A stretch of 64,000 nt of DNA from Sedimentibacter hydroxybenzoicus DSM 7310 (GTDB lineage: Bacteria > Bacillota > Clostridia > Tissierellales > Sedimentibacteraceae), in assembly GCF_013403245.1 (NCBI RefSeq), contig NZ_JACBNQ010000002.1, positions 62,001 to 126,000 of the forward strand, read 5' to 3'. The position numbers and the translations under genes are program-made. Below are positions 58,310 to 64,000 of the stretch, in pieces (position 1 is the first letter of the stretch; each line of letters begins with the position of its first letter). A model generated the notes under the pieces. The model worked only from the letters and a program-made list of their open reading frames with translations. It ran no database searches and was not told the DNA's origin.

Positions 58310-58897
58310 ATGAACAGAAAAAAGAAACAGGAGGCCAGGGAAAAAGCCTCCACCCGCCAGCTCATGGGCATTGAGGACATCACAGGCCACAGCCTTGTAA
58401 CTCCTCACGGCGAGCTGGTATTTTTTATGATAAAACCTACTAACATCAGCGTACTGTCCGATTCCAGCATTGGTGCAAGGATTTATGCCCTTATGAATGT
58501 GCTGAAGGGGATCTCGGATATTGAAATACTGTGTCTGAACAGCCGTGAAAACTTCGAGGGCAACAAGAGCTATCTCAAAGCCAGAATGGAGGCCGAGCAG
58601 AACCCTGTCATCCGCAAGCTGCTTATGCAGGATATGACAGCCCTTGACCGTATGCAGGTGCAGATGGCAACAGCGCGGGAATTTTTAATCATCATCCGTC
58701 TGCGGGGCGAAAAAGAAAAGGATGTGCATCCCTATCTTTCCCGCATTGAAAAGAGCCTCAAGGATCAAGGCTTCACAGCACACAAGGCGGATGAATCAGA
58801 CTTAAAACGCTTACTGGGTGTCTACTACGAGCAGAACGTAACAACAGAAAAATATGAGGATTATGACGGAGAAAGGTGGGTGATATTTGGTGAGTAA
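58310..58897 (+). CDS. VirB4 N-terminal companion protein (TraC-like)
   Basis: 195 residues, soluble: STRQLMGIEDITGHSLVTPH, VLSDSSIGARIYALMNVLKG and REFLIIIRLRGEKEKDVHPY match the N-terminal domain (CagE/TrbE-N) that in many elements is fused to VirB4. Here it is a separate gene overlapping the ATPase gene by eleven bases. Ribosome site GGAGGGCGTGAT precedes the ATG. Confidence 0.78.
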   Translation: MNRKKKQEAREKASTRQLMGIEDITGHSLVTPHGELVFFMIKPTNISVLSDSSIGARIYALMNVLKGISDIEILCLNSRENFEGNKSYLKARMEAEQNPVIRKLLMQDMTALDRMQVQMATAREFLIIIRLRGEKEKDVHPYLSRIEKSLKDQGFTAHKADESDLKRLLGVYYEQNVTTEKYEDYDGERWVIFGE

Positions 58898-60719
58898 AAT
58901 CAGAAAAAAAGAAATACCGGAGGCTGAGCGAACGAAAATCAAGGACTTCCTCGACATGGTTGCGCCGGGTATCATTAAGTTTAATACGGACCATTTTGTG
59001 TGCGGCAACACCTATCGGTGTGTCTGGGCGCTCCGTGAATATCCGACTGCCACCGACGAGCAGGCCATCCTGCGCCATCTCGGAGAAAAGGACGGCGTAA
59101 CCCTGCGCATCTACACCAGACAGGTAACGGCAGCCGAGGAAAAGAAAATCATCCACAATGCCGCCAATAAAAACCGTATGGATAAGAGCAACACCAATGA
59201 CCTTCAGCAGACGGTCACCGCTGAAAGCAACTTGCAGGATGTGGTCACATTGATTTCCTCCATGCACCGAAACCGTGAGCCGCTCCTGCACTGTGCTGTT
59301 TTCATCGAGCTGACAGCTCACGATATCGACGCTCTAAAACTGCTCCAAACCGATGTGCTGACCGAGCTGGTTCGCTCAAAACTCAATGTGGATCGTCTCA
59401 TGCTCCGCCAGCGGGAGGGGTTTCTCTCGGTCGGTCCGGCAGGACGGAATGTGTTCGGCAGCCAGTTTGAGCGTGTGCTTCCGGCAAGCTCTGTGGCAAA
59501 CCTCTATCCCTTCAATTACTCCGGCAAGACCGACCCTCATGGATTCTACCTTGGCAGAGACAAATTCGGCTCCAATATCATTGCGGATTTCGATAAGCGT
59601 GATGATGACAAGACGAATGCCAATGTGTTGATCCTCGGAAACTCTGGTCAGGGCAAGAGCTACCTTCTTAAGCTCATTCTCTGCAATATCCTCGAATCGG
59701 GCAAGGCTATGCTTTGCCTTGATCCCGAGCACGAATATGTGGAGCTGGTTGAAAATCTTGGCGGCTGCTTTATCGACCTCATGTCCGGCCGGTATATGAT
59801 CAACCCACTGGAACCAAAAACCTGGGATGAAGGCGGCAGCCCGGAGGATACCGATGCACCTCAGGCATTCCATGAATCCACCAAGCTCAGTCAGCACATC
59901 AGCTTTCTCAAGGATTTCTTCCGATGCTATAAAGACTTTTCTGACCGTCATATTGACGCCATTGAAATCATGCTGGGCAAGCTGTACGAAAAACACGGCA
60001 TCAGCGACAGAACCGATTTCAGGAGGATGACGGCTGCGGATTATCCCATCTTGTCCGACCTCTACGGTTTCATTGAGAATGAGTACAAAAGCTATGATAA
60101 AACCAAGCATCAGCTTTATACCGCAGAACTTCTGCAGGAAATCCTGCTGGGGCTACACTCCATGTGTATGGGTGCTGAGAGTAAATTCTTCAACGGCCAC
60201 ACCAATGTAACCTCTGACCGCTTCATTGTGTTCGGGGTTAAGGGACTGCTGCAGGCCAGTAAGAATGTCAAGAACGCCCTGCTATTTAATGTGCTTTCCT
60301 TCATGAGCGATAAGCTGCTGACCGAAGGCAATACCGTTGCCGGTATTGATGAACTGTACCTGTTCCTGACCAATCTGACTGCCATTGAGTATATTCGCAA
60401 CTTTATGAAGCGTGTGAGAAAGAAGGATTCGGCAGTAATTTTAGCTTCTCAGAATCTGGAGGACTTCAACATTGAGGGTATCCGGGAGCTGACCAAGCCG
60501 CTGTTTTCTATCCCGACCCACGCCTTTCTCTTCAATGCAGGCAACATCGACAAACAGTTTTATATCGATTCCCTCCAGCTTGAAGAAAGCGAATACAACC
60601 TCATCCGTTTTCCCCAGCGTGGTGTCTGCCTCTACAAGTGCGGCATAGAGCGGTATAACCTTGCAGTCCACGCCCCTGTCTATAAGGAAAAACTCTTCGG
60701 AAAAGCAGGTGGCAGATAA
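58887..60719 (+). CDS. VirB4/TraE-family conjugation ATPase
   Basis: 610 residues. Walker A GNSGQGKSYLLK at about 251-262, LCLDPEHEYVELVE, Walker B region VAGIDELYLFLTN and an arginine-finger region VILASQNLEDFN are in place. VirB4 powers assembly and substrate movement of the type IV secretion system at the inner face of the membrane. Start is TTG at 58887 or GTG at 58890; AAAGGTGG fits the TTG best. The end overlaps the next ATG. Confidence 0.93.
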   Translation: MVSKIRKKEIPEAERTKIKDFLDMVAPGIIKFNTDHFVCGNTYRCVWALREYPTATDEQAILRHLGEKDGVTLRIYTRQVTAAEEKKIIHNAANKNRMDKSNTNDLQQTVTAESNLQDVVTLISSMHRNREPLLHCAVFIELTAHDIDALKLLQTDVLTELVRSKLNVDRLMLRQREGFLSVGPAGRNVFGSQFERVLPASSVANLYPFNYSGKTDPHGFYLGRDKFGSNIIADFDKRDDDKTNANVLILGNSGQGKSYLLKLILCNILESGKAMLCLDPEHEYVELVENLGGCFIDLMSGRYMINPLEPKTWDEGGSPEDTDAPQAFHESTKLSQHISFLKDFFRCYKDFSDRHIDAIEIMLGKLYEKHGISDRTDFRRMTAADYPILSDLYGFIENEYKSYDKTKHQLYTAELLQEILLGLHSMCMGAESKFFNGHTNVTSDRFIVFGVKGLLQASKNVKNALLFNVLSFMSDKLLTEGNTVAGIDELYLFLTNLTAIEYIRNFMKRVRKKDSAVILASQNLEDFNIEGIRELTKPLFSIPTHAFLFNAGNIDKQFYIDSLQLEESEYNLIRFPQRGVCLYKCGIERYNLAVHAPVYKEKLFGKAGGR

Positions 60720-60739
60720 TGAAGAAGGGAGAAAAAAAC

Positions 60740-61219
60740 ATGGACAGACTACAAAATCATAAGGAAACGAAAGCAGGACTCCTGGATGATATGCTATCTT
60801 TTATCCGCTACACTCCGAATCGGGAAGCGGATATCTTGGCTTTTATGGAGAAATACCAGAAAGCCGAAAATGAAGAACGGTCCGAAATCTTAGACAGCCT
60901 GCGATGCTGCATGGACGGAAAGGAATACCCCAATCCCTACGCAGGTGGCTATCATTATACACCGGAGGATGTGTCCCTGATGGGAAAGATTTTAGACGAA
61001 TATATCGACGATCTCATATTAGCTGAGGATGATCCCGCCGCAATTTCTGAATGTGTTCGGGATACGGTCTTAAAAATCAATGCCCTCAATGAGGAATGTG
61101 ACCGGTCTTTGATTGATACTTGGCGAAGGGAAAGGCTTTGTAGTTTTATCAACTCCGCCGCTGAAATGGCAGGACTCCTACATGAAAAAGACCACACCCT
61201 GCAGCACAGGATGTGGTAA
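60740..61219 (+). CDS. Hypothetical helical protein
   Basis: 159 residues from ATG 60740, chosen because AAGGGAG sits eight bases before it; an in-frame ATG at 60719 overlaps the VirB4 stop and is the alternative. Acidic and helical (RLQNHKETKAGLLDDMLSFI; VRDTVLKINALNEECDRSLI). No family recognised; position suggests a regulator or chaperone of the secretion ATPase. Confidence 0.55.
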   Translation: MDRLQNHKETKAGLLDDMLSFIRYTPNREADILAFMEKYQKAENEERSEILDSLRCCMDGKEYPNPYAGGYHYTPEDVSLMGKILDEYIDDLILAEDDPAAISECVRDTVLKINALNEECDRSLIDTWRRERLCSFINSAAEMAGLLHEKDHTLQHRMW

Positions 61220-61232
61220 AGGCGGTGGTTAA

Positions 61233-62270
61233 ATGGAGATACAGGGTCAGGATTTCGGAATTGAAATTGAAATGACCGGCATTACAAGGAGCCGTGCCGC
61301 AGAGGTGATTGCCGAATATTTTGGCACAGCCAAGGAATATGAAGGCACCTATTACGATGTTTACTATGCCCGTGACAGCGAGGGGCGCAAATGGATAGTC
61401 ATGAGCGATGCCAGTATTGACTGCCAAAGAAAAGAAGACCGGCGGAAAGTAAGTGCTGATAGAAGCTACAGCGTGGAACTGGTCAGTCCCATCTGTCAGT
61501 ACAAAGATATTGAAGCTGTGCAAGAGATGATCCGAAACCTGAGAGAAGCAGGTGCTTTTGTAAACTCCTCCTGCGGCATTCACATCCACATCAACGCCGC
61601 TCCCTTTGAAGCACCAAAGCTGCGTAATCTGGTCAACATCATGGCGGCCAAGGAGGATATGATTTATAAGGCACTGAAGGTTTCACGAGGCAGGGAAAGC
61701 AGCTACTGCCAGAAAATTGATCCCGTCTTTTTGGAGCAGATGAATCGAAAAAAGCCTTCCACCTTAGAACAACTTAAACGTATCTGGTACAATGGCGATG
61801 ATGGCAGCCGGGAGCATTATCATTCCAGCCGCTATCGCTGTCTCAATCTGCACAGCGTGTTTCAAAAAGGCACTGTAGAATTCCGTGCTTTTAATGGAGA
61901 CTTGCATGCAGGAAAGATTAAAGCCTATGTCCAGTTCTGTCTTGCCATCACCGCACAGGCTCTTAACCAGCGGTCGGCAAGTCCAGTTAAAACCCAATCC
62001 ACCAACGAAAAATATACCTTTCGTGTGTGGCTTTTGCGGCTTGGCTTGATTGGGGATGAGTTTAAAACAGCCCGGAAGCATTTGCTGGATCACTTAGAGG
62101 GATGCATCGCATGGAAAGACCCGGCACAAGCAGAAAGACAAAAAGAACGGCTGCGGGAAAAGCGTGAAGCGGAGCGAATACAAGCCGCAGAAGCAGAACA
62201 GCAACCAACTGAAGAAATTGTTTTGGAAGCGGAGGATGAAGAATCCCCCGCTTTTACTATGTCAATGTGA
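61233..62270 (+). CDS. Amidoligase-family enzyme
   Basis: 345 residues. FGIEIEMTGITRSRAAEVI, VELVSPICQYKDIEAVQEM, CGIHIHINAAPFEAPKLRNL and TVEFRAFNGDLHAGKIKAYV are the four conserved blocks of the glutamine-synthetase-like amidoligases (PF12224): metal Glu pair GIEIE, HIH and EFRAF. They are predicted to link amines to carboxyl groups. A linker rich in Glu/Gln follows, ending AFTMSM, a form of the shared tail. Next gene is a gamma-glutamylcyclotransferase-like protein. Confidence 0.85.
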   Translation: MEIQGQDFGIEIEMTGITRSRAAEVIAEYFGTAKEYEGTYYDVYYARDSEGRKWIVMSDASIDCQRKEDRRKVSADRSYSVELVSPICQYKDIEAVQEMIRNLREAGAFVNSSCGIHIHINAAPFEAPKLRNLVNIMAAKEDMIYKALKVSRGRESSYCQKIDPVFLEQMNRKKPSTLEQLKRIWYNGDDGSREHYHSSRYRCLNLHSVFQKGTVEFRAFNGDLHAGKIKAYVQFCLAITAQALNQRSASPVKTQSTNEKYTFRVWLLRLGLIGDEFKTARKHLLDHLEGCIAWKDPAQAERQKERLREKREAERIQAAEAEQQPTEEIVLEAEDEESPAFTMSM

Positions 62271-62280
62271 GGGAATTCAT

Positions 62281-62784
62281 ATGAAAAACAAACTGTATAT
62301 TGCCTACGGCAGTAATCTCAATTTGCCGCAGATGGCTGGGAGATGTCCCACCGCCAAGGTGGTTGGGGCTTCTGCAATTAAGCATTATGCCCTTGTGTTT
62401 CGGGGAGGCAGGAATGGCGCAGTGGCGACTATTGAGCCTTGCGAGGGTTCTTCTGTTCCTGTTTTGCTCTGGAAAATCACCCCGGAAGATGAGGCTGCCC
62501 TTGATATTTATGAAGGGTTCCCCCGGTTTTACGACAAGGAAACCGTAGAGCTTTCGCTGGATGACAAGCTTGTTTCTGCTATGGTCTATATCATGACTCC
62601 GGGACACAGGCTGGGCTATCCGTCAGATTTTTATTACAACACCATACTTGAAGGTTATAAAAGTGCAGGATTTGACCCCTCTGTTTTAGAGCAGGCAATC
62701 GATTATACCGAGCAGCTCATGGGAAGCGAGCCGGAGCCGGAACAACAAAATCTGTTCGGCTTTGACGGCCTCAAATGGTGGTGA
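62281..62784 (+). CDS. Gamma-glutamylcyclotransferase-like (AIG2/BtrG fold) protein
   Basis: 167 residues. YIAYGSNLNLPQMAGRCPTA, FRGGRNGAVATIEP, LLWKITPEDEAALDIYEGFP and YYNTILEGYKSAGFD are the core of the GGCT fold, which opens gamma-glutamyl amide bonds. Catalytic Glu is in DIYEGFP. It stands directly after the amidoligase and would undo such a bond. AGGGAATTCAT lies before the ATG. The C-terminus PEPEQQNLFGFDGLKWW again has a linker plus short tail. Confidence 0.87.
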   Translation: MKNKLYIAYGSNLNLPQMAGRCPTAKVVGASAIKHYALVFRGGRNGAVATIEPCEGSSVPVLLWKITPEDEAALDIYEGFPRFYDKETVELSLDDKLVSAMVYIMTPGHRLGYPSDFYYNTILEGYKSAGFDPSVLEQAIDYTEQLMGSEPEPEQQNLFGFDGLKWW

Positions 62785-62788
62785 CGGC

Positions 62789-63877
62789 ATGGCAGATCCC
62801 GCAACCATTACGGCTGTTGCAAAAGCAGCCGCTGCCGTACTCTCGGATGAACACACCCGAAAAACCATCGGATGGATCATCGCCGCCATTCTGTCCCCGC
62901 TCATCTTAATCATCGTACTGGTCTGCGCCCTGCTCTCCGGCACCGCAGACCACAACAACACGGCAGTGGATCTGTGCTTTCATGGCGGTGTGATTCCGGG
63001 AAGTATGCCCGCGGATTACAGGGAATACATCGGAGATATGCGGCAGAGCTTCACCCTCATAGACGGAGCCATAGCCACCGTCAACGCAGATATGGAGGAC
63101 AGCAACGGCCTTGATTCCGTGCGAGTCAAGGCGATTTTTTATTCTCTGTTCTTCGGTGCAGAATCTCCCTCCCGGTTGGAACACCGAAGATATGTGGACT
63201 GCTTTGTCACCTACGAGGAACGCACTCGCACTGTGGAAAATGAGGATGGCACGACCTCGGAAGAAACCTATACTGTGGCCGTTCCCATTCGGGAGCTGGC
63301 TGTGGTATACGCAAATATCACTTCCGCCATAGGCGTATCTGCCACCCATGAAAGCCAGGTCAATGCTACGGAGATATACTACCGTGTACTTTACGGCAGA
63401 CCGGCGCCCACCTATGGCGATGCGTTCGACCAATGGTCGGACGGTCTGCCCCTTTCGTCCGCACCGTTTATCGGGGCGGACGGTTTCTGTTCTCCTCTGG
63501 GTGAGGACTGGCGGAGCATGGTCACCTCCGAGTTCGGTTACCGCAAAGACCCATTCACAGGGCAGACCAAAGGTCATGGCGGCATAGATCTCGGCGCACC
63601 AAAAGGCACTTCGATCCGTGCCGCACTGCCCGGCACAGTTTATGTCGTCCGCTATGCAAACAGCGGTTACGGCTATCATGTGATGATCGATCACGGCGGT
63701 GGCTTCGTAACCTTATACGCCCACTGCTCCAAAATCCTTGCCACCGAAGGACAACAGGTGGAGGCGGGAACGATGATTGCCGAGGTGGGCTCCACCGGCC
63801 GTTCCACGGGAAATCACTTGCACTTTGAAGTCAGGATTGGCGGAGAAAAACAGAATCCAAGAAGCTATCTGCCATGA
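62789..63877 (+). CDS. M23-family peptidoglycan hydrolase of the conjugation machine
   Basis: 362 residues. One membrane helix (TIGWIIAAILSPLILIIVLV, about 36-56) anchors it. The extracellular N-terminal part (to about 240) contains CFHGGVIPGSMPADYREYIG. The M23 domain (about 250-360) has metal ligands in GHGGIDLGAP and NHLHFEVRIGG and catalytic His in LYAHCSK. It opens the wall for the channel, like VirB1. GGTGGTGACGGC precedes the ATG. Confidence 0.9.
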   Translation: MADPATITAVAKAAAAVLSDEHTRKTIGWIIAAILSPLILIIVLVCALLSGTADHNNTAVDLCFHGGVIPGSMPADYREYIGDMRQSFTLIDGAIATVNADMEDSNGLDSVRVKAIFYSLFFGAESPSRLEHRRYVDCFVTYEERTRTVENEDGTTSEETYTVAVPIRELAVVYANITSAIGVSATHESQVNATEIYYRVLYGRPAPTYGDAFDQWSDGLPLSSAPFIGADGFCSPLGEDWRSMVTSEFGYRKDPFTGQTKGHGGIDLGAPKGTSIRAALPGTVYVVRYANSGYGYHVMIDHGGGFVTLYAHCSKILATEGQQVEAGTMIAEVGSTGRSTGNHLHFEVRIGGEKQNPRSYLP

Positions 63878-63896
63878 TAAAAGAAAGGAAGGTCTT

Positions 63897-64000
63897 ATGA
63901 AAGAAAACATGATCAGAGTATTGAAAATTGAGCCAGAGCAGGTACCCGCAATAAAGGAAATTCAAAATGACCTTGCAAGCCTGCAGGCGGAGGTGGGCGG
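63897..64000 (+). CDS. DUF3846-like protein, N-terminal part (cut by window edge)
   Basis: 34 codons: MKENMIRVLKIEPEQVPAIK..NDLASLQAEVGG, the start of DUF3846, small proteins common in ICEs and phages with unknown role. AAGGAAGGTCTT precedes the ATG. Ends at the window edge. Confidence 0.75.
   Translation, partial: MKENMIRVLKIEPEQVPAIKEIQNDLASLQAEVG

Larger units (their letters stand above)
12145..64000. mobile_element. Integrative and conjugative element, left portion (right end outside window)
   Basis: From the end of tRNA-Ser to the window edge, base composition rises and gene content is that of a Firmicutes ICE: ArdA-like genes, DUF accessory genes, PrgI, VirB4, TrbL-like, M23 hydrolase and DUF3846. 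The exact left end and att core are not proven; the tRNA-Ser junction is the best candidate. The integrase, relaxase and coupling protein are not in the window. A lower-G+C cargo block at 35.8-53.8 kb and an IS110 element at about 17.5-19.05 kb are secondary insertions. Confidence 0.85.

Noticed and set aside
12145-64000. CRISPR arrays, integron attC sites or rRNA genes
   Set aside because: No regularly spaced direct repeats with spacers, no integrase gene and no rRNA sequence were seen. The boundary repeats at 35.8-53.8 kb are kilobases apart and contain gene ends rather than attC structures.

Overview
The window joins two unlike pieces of DNA. Positions 1 to about 12,150 are AT-rich, Clostridia-like chromosome. 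This part holds the start of glyA, alr, an ABC-F ATPase, an S-layer-homology (SLH) surface protein, a YtqA-type radical SAM protein, an AI-2E family permease, and a transcription unit of a ferredoxin-type aldo/keto reductase, both subunits of the bacterial Fe-S L-serine dehydratase, and panB. SLH proteins, the two-subunit serine dehydratase and the Fe-S aldo/keto reductase suggest an anaerobic amino-acid-fermenting Firmicute (Clostridia/Tissierellia grade). The species cannot be fixed from this sequence.

From a tRNA-Ser(CGA) gene at 12,056-12,144 to the right edge, the DNA is visibly richer in G+C and reads as one end of an integrative and conjugative element (ICE). No integrase and no relaxase lie inside the window, so the other end lies beyond 64,000. 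The layout is: (a) a repeat-rich non-coding left end; (b) an establishment/anti-restriction block with three ArdA-like genes (one split by an in-frame amber codon), a Dam-type adenine methylase, DUF-type accessory genes, a SpoVG-like gene, and an IS110-family insertion; (c) a Tad/Flp-like pilus assembly cluster (two near-identical prepilin-like genes flanking a 1,307-residue SLH adhesin, then prepilin peptidase, CpaB-, CpaE/TadZ-, CpaF-, TadB-, TadC- and TadE-like genes and secreted proteins); (d) a small VirB2-like membrane protein gene; (e) about 18 kb of cargo; (f) type IV secretion genes (TrbL/VirB6-like, PrgI/VirB3-like, VirB4 in two parts, M23 hydrolase) mixed with a large cytosine methyltransferase, an amidoligase and a gamma-glutamylcyclotransferase-like gene.

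The cargo at 35.8-53.8 kb splits the conjugation genes. It consists of four modules, each followed by a degenerate copy of the 3' end of the small VirB2-like gene plus a terminator hairpin. The modules are a tiny membrane protein; a two-component-system/ABC-transporter/protease/beta-lactamase-fold group; an arsenic resistance operon (arsR, arsP-like permease, ferredoxin-DUF2703 protein, a broken remnant, thioredoxin-like protein, acr3, arsC); and an ABM-like gene. This looks like stepwise cargo capture at one target.

The observations most worth following are: a short Met/Gly-rich C-terminal tail shared by at least eight unrelated ICE proteins (ArdA, SpoVG-like, DUF, amidoligase), which could be a type IV secretion or recruitment signal; the repeated pilin-gene-end/terminator boundary between cargo modules; a complete Tad-like pilus machine carried by a conjugative element; a 141-codon reading frame nested inside the cytosine methyltransferase gene; a switch-like RNA leader before the serine dehydratase operon; and a duplicated terminator-promoter module in the cargo.
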